Notes: a model not told the origin generated them from the sequence alone. Shown: positions 24,601 to 39,600, numbered from the stretch's first letter. The stretch: 64,000 nt of DNA from Plazaster borealis (GCA_021014325.1 CM037457.1:5314721-5378720); one strand, 5' to 3'. A program made the numbers and translations.

Positions 24601-27600
24601 CGTGTAATAGTCGTTTGCCATGCAATAGTCAAAAGACTATTACATGGCGCGCGCGGTACCCAGACGTCTTTTTTACCCAACTCGGGCCCAATCAGTTGTG
24701 CATCTGTGTATCTGAAATGCGCGTACGAACGTTACGTGTACGAGGATGATAAATAGTCTGTTGGGGTGTTATAAAACAAATATTGACTGCTTTTACTCGC
24801 CTCGGGAAAATAGAACGCGGAGTTTTTCAATATTTGTATATTATCTACGGGCGTCTCAAAGTGCTTACCATTATTTATTTCCGACGGGTTTTTGAAGTTA
24901 ATGAATTATGAGACCCATTTATGTAACACCTTTTAAGGGTTAACAAGGTGCTGCTGCAGCAACTGCCAGAAACACCAGGACAAACCCCTTCCCATAGCGA
25001 TAACTGTAACTGGGTTCTTTTACATGCATTACATAACACATGTGACCAATAGCTTTACGTCCCATCCGAAGGACGAAGCAATAATGGTTAAGTGTCTTGC
25101 TTTAGGACACCAGTGTCAAGACCGGGACTCGAACCCACACTCTGCTGATCAGAAACACGGGGGTCCAATTTCAAAGAGCTGCTTAAGCAGACAATTTTGC
25201 TTACCAATTTTGTGCTAAGTAAACATTAGCAGGATACCAGTCAGAAATGGTGCATGTGACATGGTATTTTGGCTGGTAACCTTATTGTGGTAAGCATAAT
25301 TTTGTTGTGCTTAGCTAGTTTTTGTGCTTAAGCAGCTCTATGAAGTTGGGGCCCAGATCTTGAGTCCAATGCGCTTGACCGCTCGGCCATGACACGCCAC
25401 ATGCATTTGACTACCACCTATTGACACAATTTACCCAATATCTTTGTCCCACATTTTTTGGAGCAGGATTCCTTGTGTGTTACTGTGCAGGGCGCATTTT
25501 AGGCAGCGCGCATGCGCTTAGATGCGCACAATATCATTACATGAAATTCGGCTCCCGAACATGGCAGACCAGGGCAGAGAGTAGCCATGTGTGGAGTCAG
25601 TGCAAGAGGTCTGTTCACTGTATTCACCTATTCACCTGGTTCATACTTCCGGCAAATGCTCTGGCCGAAAGCCAATTGTCACAGCTCTGTTTTGATGATT
25701 TTAAAATTTTAGTTTCAATTTTAATGTGTGTATTGGTTAGCCTTTAGCCGTTTTGACGGTTATTGGCTTCTGTTTATTCTATCTTGTTCTAAAGTTATCT
25801 TAGCTCTTATATATCTGCCTCTCTTTTAGTTTACCTAACTGCAATGCGATGGTGCAATCCATTGTTGTGCTTGTATATAGTTTTAATTGTTTTGTTCATG
25901 GTTTAATTTTCATGCACCCTGCTTTTGTGATGTGTTTAAAATGTTTGTAATTTTTCGTCTAACCTTGTTCAGGGAGTTTTTTATTTTATTTTAATAAGAA
26001 ATCACCTGACATCACAAGGCCAGACGGCCACTTCAAGGTTAGGGCTACACTGATTTGGGCTGTTGACCCAAATCAATTGTCACCAGGGGCACGTTGCCAC
26101 CTTCTCCTGGGGTTTTCCCCAAGGTTTCCCCCTTCACAGTTCATAAGGGTGTTTTAATCTCTTGTCTAACAGGAGACTGTTAGCCATTACCATTTTTTTT
26201 TCATTTTTTCTACAATCACAGCTCAGTGATAACATCTTTATATATCTTTTAGGGTCATACACGGTGTCTGACCCCTGTCCCAATCGTCATACTCATTGTG
26301 TGACCGTGACAATGTTGACAACTTTTTACGGCCCACTTTAGATTGAGGAAAGATCATAGTGAAGATCCAAACCTGTAAACCCTGTTCTAAAATCCTGGTG
26401 TAAGCTTTGCCTCTGGCTCATCCAGGGTTCGTTGTGATTTCTTTTTCTTCAGGTCAATCCAGATGGAAACATCGTTGCTGTATACCACGGTTCCTCGTCA
26501 CGCTTCTTGTCCTAGCTTGCCTCATCGCCTTCCTAGTCCTCCTCTTCTACTACTTCCTGAACGGCCACACCCTCGCCCAGAAGATGAAGAGGCACATCTT
26601 CATCGCCATGATCACCACAGGCTGCGTGGTCGGCGTCGCTCTCCTCGTCAACCTGATCGGACTCCTGCAGTTCATTTTTAATGTGGTGTGGTCGCCGCAG
26701 CTGCGGCTACGGCGGGGCGCCAGCCGCAACTGCGACCTGAAATCGGAGAGCTTCCTGCGGGCGCTGAAATCGGAGGCGGACACGCTATCGCAGTTTGTGC
26801 ACTGCGTCGACGCCTTCCAAGGAACAGAGACCCGCATGGTGGTGGTCGTTGACGGGTTGGACAGCTGCGAGCAAGAGCAGATCCTGCATTTGTTGGACTC
26901 CATCAAGGCCCTGTTCTCCTCCCCTGACAACCCGTACATCACCATCCTGGCCATCGACCCGTACATCATCGCGAAGGCCATCGACCAAAATCTACACACC
27001 GTCTTCAAGGAGTCTAATATTAGAGGGCATGACTACCTCAGGAATCTTGTTCACCTGCCGTTCTACCTGGAGGTTGGCATCAAGCTTAAGGAGAATGCTG
27101 AATGTGGGAGTCCCACAACGAATCACGTGGCACCGTCAAACCAAAAGGTAATACATCATTTTTTTCTTCTTTCTTTTTTGCCAATGAAATATCTAGTGTC
27201 TCCTGCAGTCATTGTAGCTGCTGTTATTGTTGGCTTTGTTCAATGAAATGTTTGTTGTAGTGTCTTGTCGTTGAATGTTTCTTTTTTCTGACATAAAAAC
27301 CAGTCAAATAAGCAGGTTCATTGATTCTGTACCATTGAAATATATTAGTTGTTAACCTTGAACAGAATAAACAAAAATAACTATGTAAGAAAAAAACATA
27401 CTTAAAACCCCATCACAGTTTTTAAGACATGCCTTTTATTTAGGACTACTCCAAGATAGTTTAACCTCGGTGCACAGTCTCTCATATTGTCAGATCTATA
27501 CAGCTACGCACTTTTTCAAAAAGGTTATGTAATTTTATACCAAATTTTTGTCATTTATCTTTGTTTAGTTTTTTTGTTTTTGTTTGTTTTGCTTTCTTCT

Positions 27601-30600
27601 GTAAAGCTTTCTTTTTGACCGTAGGCCTGAGGCCAGTGATTTTAACGTCAGGCCAGTAAACACATGACCAGACAAGGCTGGTTTTCTTGTGTTTTTAAAT
27701 TGAATAATAGTACCTCACTTTAAACAAATAGTGATGTTCTAATAATGACTTTGAATGCGATAAATATCTTTCAATTCTGTTGAGTATCAAAGTATACTCA
27801 CCCATAAGACAAGTGAGATGAGTCAAACACTTAGTTTCGATCCGCGTGACCAAAACTCAATGATTGAAAATTGTGAAAACACATAACGGTGTTTTTCACT
27901 ATTTCACAGGTTTGTTATTTCATGTATACTGTTGCTTCACACAAAGTCCGGATACTAGTCTTACAATTTACCAGTGCATGCAACCAACATACATTTAGTT
28001 TTAAACCTTTTATAACTTTACCCCTCTTTGAAAAAGCAATCACCATTTGTTTTATCTTTACACCTATTTCAACCAAATCTGGACACAATATTAGGGGAAT
28101 GTAAATCTTGAGTTTTTGATATTTGCAATTTGTTGATCAGTGTCCAATCATTGACATTAGTTTTCCTACCTTGTATACCTTCAGCACACCGCAGCCATCT
28201 TTGTAATATTCCCTGTCTACACCCATTGACAATGATAGTACTAACCTCATGTAGCCTAGAAAGGTACCAGACCATTTCCTGTTCAGCCTCATTTTGGTTA
28301 CATCACTTTGTATGGAAGCAAGTTGGAATAGCCACACACCATGATAAAGTTTTCAAATCTTCTTAGAAATGTTAACAAGTCAATTTGTTGAAAAACACAA
28401 ATTTTGTCCCAGTTTGATTAGAACAGGGTCTAATTTCATAGAGCCGCTTAAGCACAAAAAGTAGCTAAGCACAACAAAATTATGCCTTCCAGAATAAGAT
28501 TACCAGACAAAATACCATGTTCCATGGCACCATCTTTGACTGGTATACTGGTAATTTTTGCTTAGCACAAAATTATTAATCAGAATTTTCTGCTTAAAGA
28601 AAGTTTTATAGATTGGTAAATACTCCAAAAAATAATGACCTTGGTTAGAAGCACTGCAGCTGTTGATAGTATAAACTATTTTGAGAAAGGATTCCCTTTG
28701 AAGTACATATAATATGGTTTTGATAATTTTTCACCCCCAAAACAAATGAATCTGAGAAAGGATTCATGCATGAATCGTTTCTCAGATTTCTGAGGGTTGG
28801 TGTCCATGAATCGTTTCTCAGATTTCTGAGGGTTGGTGTCCGTTCACGAATGCTGGGGCCAGAGATGCAGCTGGTACCCGCTGTCACCTCACTAAATGGG
28901 GATGGATTTGACGTTCTTGTGAAAATACCAGATAACCAGATGAACATTCTTGCAGTATGTTAGCAAGTAGAAACTAGTTTCAGTTTTGATTTTTTTCTTT
29001 ATAGCTTCCCAGTTTTTAAATTCTGTGTTGATCATATTAAAAAGGCCTTCACCCTGTGTTCAGAACTGCCAACAAAATTCCCCCTTTATAAAGAAAAAGA
29101 GCAATTTTTTGTTGATGAAACTAAAACAAGAACATCCTTTTATATTATGTTTTATTTTTAATGTTCCTGTTTTGTTTAGTTGTCTTTTTTAAGGAGTGAT
29201 AAATCAGTGGATTTTAGAAAAGTAAATTCATTTCAATTCTCTAATTAAAAATGACGAACACCGTGCAATCAAACAAACATATGGGAATTTCATGAAGATG
29301 GGTGGTTTCGTTTTTCGAAGGAAAAAAAGCTTTGTGGTTTTGTCAAGGAAATCATTCCTTTTTTCATTTTGTTGCACATGGCAGTATTTCACACAAGCTA
29401 TTTTTGTTTAGGACCATTGGTGCTGGTCTCAATAGTGCTTTGCACTAATGACGTCACTTTTTGCTTAAAATACCTGGATGTCAGACAAAGTTTCCACCAC
29501 TCACGGGATCAGCGCCAGATCGCAGTACAGTACACACAAGTAAACACCAAACACTGACACATGTAGGCACATATACGTCAGTGAAATCTGAAACGTTGTC
29601 TGCGATCTGGGTACTTTCATGATGTCACTCTACTAAAACTTTTATTCTTGAAATAAGAAAGAATCTTATTTAAAGAAACTTTTCTTGTGTCACTCCCAAA
29701 ATCTTAATAGAAACATTTTCAAGGGAGTGACACAACAAACATTTTCTTGAAATACCATTTTTAGCAGTGCACCATATTGAGCTTCCATTTTTAGCATTAG
29801 TGCAGAAAGCTATTCGATAAATAGAAAGCTTGCAGATTTAAAATCATGCATCAAACCTGTATTGAAAAAGATAGATGTTGGCAGATCATCGGTTTCAATC
29901 TGAAATTTCACCGAGCTCAAACCAGTACCAATCCTCCAGCAAAATGTTTACATCTGGAATACTCTCAAAATCGAGAAAATAGCATTTGGTATTTCAACTG
30001 CCGCAAGTGAAATAAGCCTGCTAAAAATGTGCACAAAATCCCTGAAAAAAAAATTGTTTTCTGTTGTCTTCACTAGAACGTAACCACCGAATTAGATGAA
30101 ATTTTCACAGGTTGGTTCGATGGTGTGTTTATTGAAAACCACGGGATGGGAATGAATTTACTCCTTCCAAATTTTTTTTTTTTAACAATGAGGTGTTTTC
30201 CCTTTAAGTTAAAAAAGGACTTGTAACATTTTCTGTGCACAGCAATTGCGGTGGGGTCTCCCAAGCATCCCCGAAAATCAAGATAACGAAAACAGTCGTC
30301 GAGCGGTCAGATTTACACAGAAAATCAGGGTAACAGAATATAAAAGAAAACAGTGATCAACCAACTCGTGACAAACTGTTTTATTTCTTTTTTCGATCTG
30401 TGGATAGTGGCATCGTGGGCATGGTGCATGAGTCATGGAATGATAACCCAATTCCCTGCATATTTATATAGTGTTCTCCCCCCTCATTTGTGGTACATAC
30501 TTCACATGAGTGCGAAGAAAATGTAGACGTCAAGCAAATAAATACGAGAATTGATTGTGACTAGTACACTTGCGGGTACAACCATGTATAAATCTCTTTT

Positions 30601-33600
30601 GGGAGGAGTGTTTGCTCTGAAAATAGCTTGGCCCAATTTCATAGAGCTGCAGAAAATATTGCTTAACAATTGTCTGCTAAGCAGAAATGAGTAGGATACC
30701 AGTCACAAATTGTACATGTGACATGGTAGTTTGGCTGGTAACCTTATTCTTGTAAGCATAATTTTGTTGTGCTTAGCTACTTTTTGTGCTTAAGCAGCTC
30801 TATGAAATCGGGCCCTGGTGTGGTTTCAACAATTCAAACAGTATACTCTGCTTGTCTTTAGGAGAAACAGTGGGGTGTCCTAAGCATCTCAGAAAATCAA
30901 GATAGCGAAAACAGTAGTTTTCAAAAATCAGGGTTAACAGAAAGAGAAAGGGAAAAACCCCCAGATTCTGTTCTAAACGTCCAGAGCACACCGGCTCTTT
31001 TCAGAACCAGCACTCCTCCTGCCAAAAGAGATTTACACATGGTTGTTCTGGCAAGTTTACTAGTTTAGATGCTTTTTATTATCCACACAATGCAAAGTTT
31101 CAAACAGCACTTAAAATAAAGATGTATTTAAAAGTTCCTGAAGAATGGTACAAGTTAGGCTTCTTTGTACCTCTTGGAAAGGGGAAAAGGAAGTGGGAAC
31201 AAATTCAAAACTATCTAGTTTTCAAGACTTATATTAATAGCAAGCTGTGAACATTTGACTGAATTTTGTGTGTTATTTGTTTTTTAGTAAAGAGCATGAT
31301 TACCATGTTTTGTCGTCAGAATTTTCTACATTGTGCCGTGCTCCTTTCTCTTGCCCTTTGAGATTGCATGCAAACATTCTCAAAGGATGAAATTTCAAAG
31401 GGAATTACTTCTCAAGAAAAGCACAAACTTTACACTAAGCAAACTCTCAGGTGTTGGGGGGGGGGCTGGGGGGACTACACCTGTACCATACTTTTAACAT
31501 CCTCAGAAGTAGTATCTTTGCAAACTTTTTGCAAAATTTGAGCAGATTTCAGTTTGGGTAACTCTTCTGGGTTTTTTTTATTGACGTTAGATTTTCTTTG
31601 TACGATTATGAACCAGTCTTCGTTCTAACCAACATTAATAAATCCACTCACCTGCTGAACATCCTTATGAATATTCATTATTATTCGAACCATCTAAAAT
31701 GAGTCTAATACAAAGTGTTTCCACTAAAAACAAATAATAATAATTTGTTATTCATATCCTTCGAAATACTCTTCATGATATTGCCTGATTATGGCAGATT
31801 TAGGACTGCAGGCCCAAACAACAGGGCCAGGCATACCAGTCTTTTTCTTTTTCAAAAATTGTTCTTTTTCACATGCTGGACCATCTCTTTGGAATGCTCT
31901 TCCACTGAACCTCAGGCCAAAGAGAAAGGTCCTTTCAATATACTCAGACTAGTAGACACTCTCTCTAGCTTCAAAACTAACTTGAAAACTCACTTGTTCA
32001 GTCTTGGCTTTAAGTACCATCATTAGCAGAGTTCTTTTTCTATGCGCCAGGAGTGTCTTTCTGACAGAAATGGCGCACCCCAAATATCCATTATTATTAT
32101 TATTATTATTATTTTCCAAGTCCAATTATTTTGATGTTGAGTTAGCATAGAGTGAAGGATTTTGGAGGATTCCGGAGGTTCTCTAGCCAAAGACACATAC
32201 ATTTGAAATAATTGTTCTCCCAGTTTGATTAGTCTAAACACAGGGCAATACGATCATGGCGAAAATTAGCGTACATCTGCAGCCATGATATTCTTCCTAA
32301 TAAATTTCCGATTCTGTTGGCCCTTGGAAAAATCAGAAAAAATTGTGATTAAATAGCCTGAAATGTCCATTAGAGCCTACACCATGTGTACATGTAGGTC
32401 AGACCTTGTACTCGATAAAATGTTCCTACTTTTTCCAACGACCAAATGTCATGCCTGATCTGTGATAAAAGACATGTAAATAATAATAATAATAATATAG
32501 TCTTATATAGCGCACGTATCTACCAAGAAGGTACTCAAGGTGCTTGATCAGACAAACAGTAATTTTTTCCCGCAAGGTATGCGGGGCTACATTTTTGAAG
32601 TATGAGACCTATTCCTTCACATAGCACCATGTAATGGTTTACAAGGTGCTGTGGCGCAATATGCTGCCGATCAAACCAGGAACACCGGGGCGAACCCCTT
32701 CTCTTTACGATAAGTGCACTTGGGTTCTTTTACGTGCATTACACAACACACGGGACCTACGGCTTAACGTCCCATCTGAAGGACGAAGCATGTGGTTAAG
32801 TGTCTTGCTTAAGGACACAAGTGTCACGACTGTGATTCGAACCCACATTCTGCTGATCAGAAACACCAGAGCTTGAGTTCGGTGTTCTTATCCACTCGGC
32901 CACGACACTCCACAATGTGAAATTCATTACACGATTCATTGCTTCGTGATGTTTCAGGGACCCATTATAAAATCAGCACAGCTGCCAAAAAAATCAGATG
33001 TTCATTTTGTAAAGATTAACTCACTTGTACATAACTGCATTTTACTTGTTAGGAATGTGTTTATCTTTAACCCCACCTCCTGCCCTCTCACTTTCACTCT
33101 CTCTCTGGCTATTTTTGACAGTTCCACCAAAACAGAGCTGAGCTTTTACATTAAAGTCTCGTTCATACTTCACTTGCAAATTTTGCGACACGATGGGGAA
33201 ACTTCTGCTTCTGCTTCTGCTTCTGCTTGTTTACTGCTTAAACACCCGTAAGGGTTATAGTCACGCAGGTGTAGTGTTGGCAGCGTGTAAAGATAATTAG
33301 TTTGTGAATGGGTGGGCATGGGTTTGGATGTCCTTGATGTCTAGTTTAGCCAGGCTAGCTTTGAATTTGTCTAGGGTCAAATTCAAAGCAATACGTTGTT
33401 TTGCATCACAAAAATTTGCTTCCTGTTTGCTTTCACTTGAGGTATGAACTGGGCTTTTACTCTGTAGACTATGGCATAATGACGTCACAAGCTCAAACAG
33501 CGCCCTCACTGGGGTCACAGGTAGCCCTATCATTGGCTGAGAGTTGTGCGTTGCGCGTACACACGAGCATGTTTCCATTGTTTGACCTCACAGTACAGCG

Positions 33601-36600
33601 TTAGTGGTTTGTGTACTGTGGACTTAGTCTCCACAGTCTCCTGTGGAATTTTGTGGCAAGGGACAGTTATGCAATGCTCAATACACTAACACCATGGACC
33701 GATTCCACAAACAGTTAAGATTGATCTTAACTGTGTATCAATCTTAATTGCTAAGCAAAGTGCGACATACTCATCTTAAGGTGAATCTTAGTGCTTTGTG
33801 AAATGGAGCCCAGTACATGTAAAAGTCAACTCAAGTTACATCATGTATTAGGAATAGAGTTGTCTAATGTGTACGTATGCATGTACATGTATGTACCTAT
33901 TTAATGGCTACATGAAGTTATAATAAGCCAGTGTGGTAGTTGAACAAGATATGGTTGGGGTCCACCTATACAAGCCTTGAACACGTCTTTAAAATAGCAG
34001 ACAAAACCAGAAGTGTTTTGCATGGTACCCTAACCTGTTTTTAGCCAAGTGCTACATCTGCATAGGTCAAGGGCTTTTGTCAGAGCTTATTCCTTTAGAG
34101 ACCACTCATTTCTGTATAATCAACACCATACACCCAGACATTGCTAATATTGTTGAGCAAAACAAAATTATTGTAAAAGTGTCTGAACAATAATATGAAA
34201 CAGAAATTTGGTTTTGTGTCAGAATCATAGCTACTATGTTAACATGGAAAACATTGGGAAAACTACAATTCAGGACGTGACCTTTACTTTGACCTTTTTT
34301 GGTTGAGTTGAAGTATGTCAGATCTTGCAGCCGTTTGTGGCCGCTATGGCATTTTGGTACAAGCCGTTTCCGGCCGCTATGGTCTCTAAAGGGTTAAACT
34401 TCTCCTGTCTCTGGCTTAGGCATCAGCCATCAACTTGAAGCTCTAGTCTAATCCTCATTTCCAAATTGCTGGCCGCTCTGGAGTGGGACAAGCGGTGGCG
34501 CCAGACCTGTTAATCTGGGGGGGGAATAGGGAGGCAAGCATAAATTTAAGGCAGTAAACATAAAAGCATTGTCCTACCACAATTACAGACTTACACTAGT
34601 GTTATTCTTAAGCTGGGATAATGAGAATATAATTGCCTTAATGTGGGTGCAATGGTTTGGGGTTAAATTCAATTTCGGCCATCGGGGAAAAACAGTTGGA
34701 AATCGGGGGGGGGGGGGCAAAAGAAAGTAACCCCCTTTGTTGATGCATCAAGAATTGCATTTTTTCTTTGTTAACTGCCATCTTGAATGTTCTAACTTAA
34801 GATTTACAACAACTGTATTGAATGGTATGGAGCTCCAAGAGTGCCTTCCACTTATCCAGTTAACGAGATAATTTATCTCCCTAAGTTTATTTACTGAAAC
34901 TAAGATGTTGAATTACCGTGATAATTTATCTTGCTAAGTCAACTTAACTAAAACTAACATGTCAAATTATACTGTGATAATTTATCTTGCAAAGTAAATT
35001 TAACTGAAACTTAGATGTTGAATTACCATGATAATTTATCCGCTAAGTCAACTTAACTAAAACTAACATGTCGAATTATACTGTGATAATTTTTCTTGCT
35101 AAGTAAATTTAACTGAAACTTAGATGTTGAATTACCGTGATAATTTACCTCACTAAGTCAACTTAACTAAAACTAACATGTCGATTAATCGTGACAATTT
35201 ATCCCGCTTAGAAAACTTAACTGAAACTAAGATGTTGAATTGCCGTGATAATTTATCTAGCTAAAGTTAACTTAACTGAAACTAACAGTTTGACTTATTG
35301 CGATAACTTTTCCCGCTAAGATAACTTAACTGACACATAAATTATCTTGATATCTGGATAAATAGTATGGCACTATTCTTCGGCTCGATTTCACAAAACA
35401 ATAAGATTCATCTTTTAGATGACTTGTCACCATCACCATAGTGATTTGTGTTGTGATACTATACTTTGTCAAGCAATAGACCGTGCAAGCTCGCGCGTAT
35501 TTGAACATATTGGGACCACCTTGGTCCCACTTACATTGCTTTAAACATAAAGGAAACAAACTCGCACACCTTATTTTGGGTCCCAATGTTCGGATAAGCG
35601 CGAGACTTGCACAGTCTATTAGATTGGTACACATCTGAAGATTAATCTAAAACTCTTTGCGAATCGAGCCGTGGAGTTCCAAAGAATGGTTTGATAATGC
35701 AGTGAATGTAACTTCAAAGTAACCCAAATATAATAGGATTCGAACTGCCTCTAGCCACTGGGCTAGCTCTGTGGTCTAGTGGTAAGACATCTGCTCAATC
35801 AGTGCGAAGGTCGTGGGTTCGAATCCGACCCGAGTGATTTGCCTGTGGATTTTTTCACAGAACTCGGGAAAGTACTGAGTATGCAGTGCTTGATACACAT
35901 CGGTGTAAGGGTTAACAAACAAATGATGACCCAAATCTTGTTGTTGTTTTTTTCTATTTTGCTTTACGACTGTCCAGCCGGAGATCGGCCAGCAGACAGT
36001 CACAACGTCCTCAAAGCAAGACCACCTGTCCAAGGAGGAGAGCGAGAGCCAGGCACTGGGTAAGATGCACTCTGGCACCACCAGGGATGTGTCACAGCTC
36101 CTGGCGTCCGATGAACAGTTCAGCGATCTCAGTCCTCGTAGCATGAGCCGCCTTCTGAATATCGTATCCATCACAGGTAACTAACTCTTTCATGCACCAT
36201 TTATTTTTAGTGATAAATTGATCATATGGACACATTAATAAGCAGGAACTTGGTAGTCTCCCGAATTCCGAAAAATCTACTCTGCGGCAGTAGAGTAGTC
36301 TCCCGAATTCCGAAAAAATCTACTCCGCGGCAGTAGAATGCATAGCAAGACAAGTTCTCAATGAACGAAAATCTACACAGCGAAGTAGATATACACATGG
36401 TGTTACCGCAAGCCAAATATACATGGACACATTAATTGTTTGTTCGTTTTTTGCAAATGGCGGAAAAAATAGGTCACAATAGCACTTTCAATAGTCCTCT
36501 CTCCCATTCTGAAAACTGTGTGGTTGCGCTATCTTTATTTTTCGTTTTACAACTAGTTTTTCTGCAGGGATTTAAACCTGTCGCTAGCGACGGTTTGGCG

Positions 36601-39600
36601 CATGAAAGAGTTAAATCCATACTGCACACTCTGTCCTCTTCCTGTTTTCATTTTGTTTTCGATTACTTTAGTTTGTACGTCTATACTTTGAGAAATAGCC
36701 ATTGAATAAATCACTGTGTCAGTGCAAAAGCTTTGTATATTGATTTTGTACTAACTTTGTATCTCACACAAGAGAGGCTTTGTGGAAAGAATGTTTCTCG
36801 ATTTTTTACTAATGTTGTGTCTCTCACAAAAGAGCTTTCATGCAAAAAATGATCTACAGCTTGAAGATCCCATACTTTAACACACTATTTTCCTATTGTA
36901 CAGAGGTACCCCCCAAAAAAAATCCTCTAAAGAATTCCTGAGATTCCAAGTGCACAATGAAGACAAAATAGGGGGGGGGTGGGGTACCATATTGAGCACA
37001 AAATGCACCATGCAAAGAAATGTTGTGAACTAACACGGTCCACCAATTTGTAGAACCACATTTTTGACTTCAGAAAATGGCGGACCGTTGTTAGTTAACG
37101 AAGTTAAACGAAAACCACGCGATTTCGAGGCATATTTGTGTGGATCATTATATTCTACTTTTACAACATCTTTCCAACCATATTCATTTAGAACAAATGC
37201 TTTCAAATGCTTTTTATAGCCCAATGCGCCCAAATCCAAGGGAACGTGTCCCTTTAAATTTCCCACATCGACTAGTAAGTGTCTGAGAACAATCAAACTC
37301 GGTTTTCTCAAAATGCACATTTGGTTGTTAGTTGCTTGCAACTTCCAGCCGGGAAAAATTGCTTTAAATGTCCTTCTGCCGGGAGCCCAATGAAATAAAC
37401 AACATTGTATGAAAGGAACAATAACGAAGGTGAAGGTCTCTACACTTTGCCTACACAGCGCTAATGTTGGCAGTAAAGCTTATGTTTCTTAAAACAACTT
37501 GTTGCTTTAGGGTGTCATGGCCGAGCGGTTTAGAGCATCAAATTCAAGTTCGAATGGTTAAGTCATCAGGGTGTGGGTTTGAATCCCGGTCATACCGGCT
37601 GTGTCCTTGAGCAAGATGCTTTACTATAATTGCTTTTCTTTACCCAGGGTATAAATGGGTACCTGCGAGGAGAGAGGTTGATATTGTGTTTAATATTGTG
37701 TATACTCCCCAGGGAGCTGAGAAAGATTAAGGGAATGTTATTGGCCCAATGACCAGGGCACTAATGTAAAGTGCATTGATACATTATTGTAAAATGCGCT
37801 ATAGACCCATTGCATATGACGTCACACTCTCAAAAAGGAGGCAGATCATTGGACGATAGCTGTTCTCTGTGCGTAAAAACGTGCGCGTGACCTCAGCGTA
37901 TCTGTAGCGTTTCGCGTTATGCAAGGGGGATCTATTGATTTAAATAGCCCCGGAATGCGCCTTTGACAATGCGCGTCATTTTGGGTGTCAAAACTCTCTT
38001 TTGTGCATGTTTGTATACGATTTTGACACCCAAAATGACACCCAGGATAGGCGCATGTGAGTACGCTGTGCGTTGTGCAATGGGTCTATATAAGAACTAG
38101 TTATTATTATTATTATTATTATTATTATTTTAATGTAGATATGACCGCTCATTATTCTTGTGCCTTGACCTTGCAGGTCGTCTCTTGAGGGCCAATAGCA
38201 TTACGTTCCAGTGGCAACGACTGGCCTCGTGGGTCAATCTGACAGAGAAGTGGCCGTACAGGACTTCACGTCTTGCTGTCTATTATCGGGGACATGAGGA
38301 TGCCTTTGATGATGAGTTACCACTCAAGGTTCTGTTCGAAAGGTTTGGCCGTTTTTGTCGTTTGTTTCCTTACTTTGTGTGCACAATTAAAAATTAAAAA
38401 TGCAAACCTGCCAACTATTTTAATTCAATCAAAATTGCCCCCATTTTTTTTAGTTTTAAAACTGAACCAAATTGGAACATTCCAATTTCTGAAAACAAGC
38501 GGGGGAAAAAGAGGGTGCTTTTTCATGCATCATGCAACTTAAGTTAAGTGGTGGTTTCTGATCAGCAGAGTGTGGGTTCGAGTCCCGGTCATGACACTTG
38601 TGTCCTTGAGCAAGATACTTTACCATACTTGCTTTGTCCTTCGGATGGGACATTAAGCCGTAGGTCTTGTGTGCTATGATTGGTAGTGCACGTAAAAGAA
38701 CCCAGAACACTTATCATGGAAGAGTAGGGGTTTCTGGTTCACATAGCAAGCATCCTTGTTTACAGGTTTCCTCAGGCTTGCGAGCTACAGTGATTAAGTT
38801 TTTTTATGAGGCATCCTTAGTTGCATTACCAAAAATATATAATAATAATAATAATAATCTTACACTTAGATAAAACAGTGTTGAGAAAATGCAAAACAAA
38901 CCCTCTTAAAGGTTTTGAGGCATTGCATGGTGGGGTATCAATGTCTATTTTGCTTGCTGTAACACCATGTGTATATCTACTTTGCTGTGTAGATTTTTGT
39001 TCTTTGAGGACTTGTCGTGCTATGTAAACCCTTTTAACCTGTGGGAAAACGCTTGGATGCATATGCTGACAGCGTCACAAGGATGCGCTGGAACCAAAGA
39101 GGTACCACCTCCTTTGAGGGTTTCTTTTCCGTTTCTGTCCTGAAAACCTACACAAAGTTGTTGTTTCTCCTGTAGAATTTTGGATGAGATCCCAACAAGC
39201 AGAGAAGCGGAACCTCTACTGGACCTGGACCAAGACGGGAGGAGTTTTCTTGTGTACCTGACCAAGCACAACCCTGTGCTGACAGTGAGTGACCTACGAC
39301 GCTTCCTACCATGTGCCTGCCATCTGGATCCCTACCTACGCAAGCAGATTAAAGGTTAGTGTGTGTGTGGAAAATACCACAGCCACCAGACTATTTTTAA
39401 ATGTCCTTGGCCACCCGCTGTATTCTTTTTCAGAACTACTTGAGTAATCGTTTTCCTTTGAAAATATCATTGCCACAACTTGGCAAAGGAAAGACAACAA
39501 AGGTTCTCATGATAAGCTGGGGGATTTGATGTTTAGTGCTTTGTGAAAAACGAGCCCTCATGATGCCTTAGTGCCCCTTGAGATATAGAAATGTAATATT

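Larger units (their letters stand above)
27148..35977. other. 8.8-kb intron
   Basis: Elements listed separately. The stretches 27148-28425, 28840-29440, 29650-30629, 31041-31779, 32116-32497, 32916-33150 and 33810-34860 show no firm exon or mobile-element signature. Short features: (TTCTGC)n at about 33205-33230, AATAAT runs, and G10 near 34709. Confidence 0.5.

Noticed and set aside
26550..27008. Minus-strand open frame of 152 codons, and other frames over the TM3/Walker B exon
   Set aside because: Antisense and off-frame shadows of a GC-rich coding exon.
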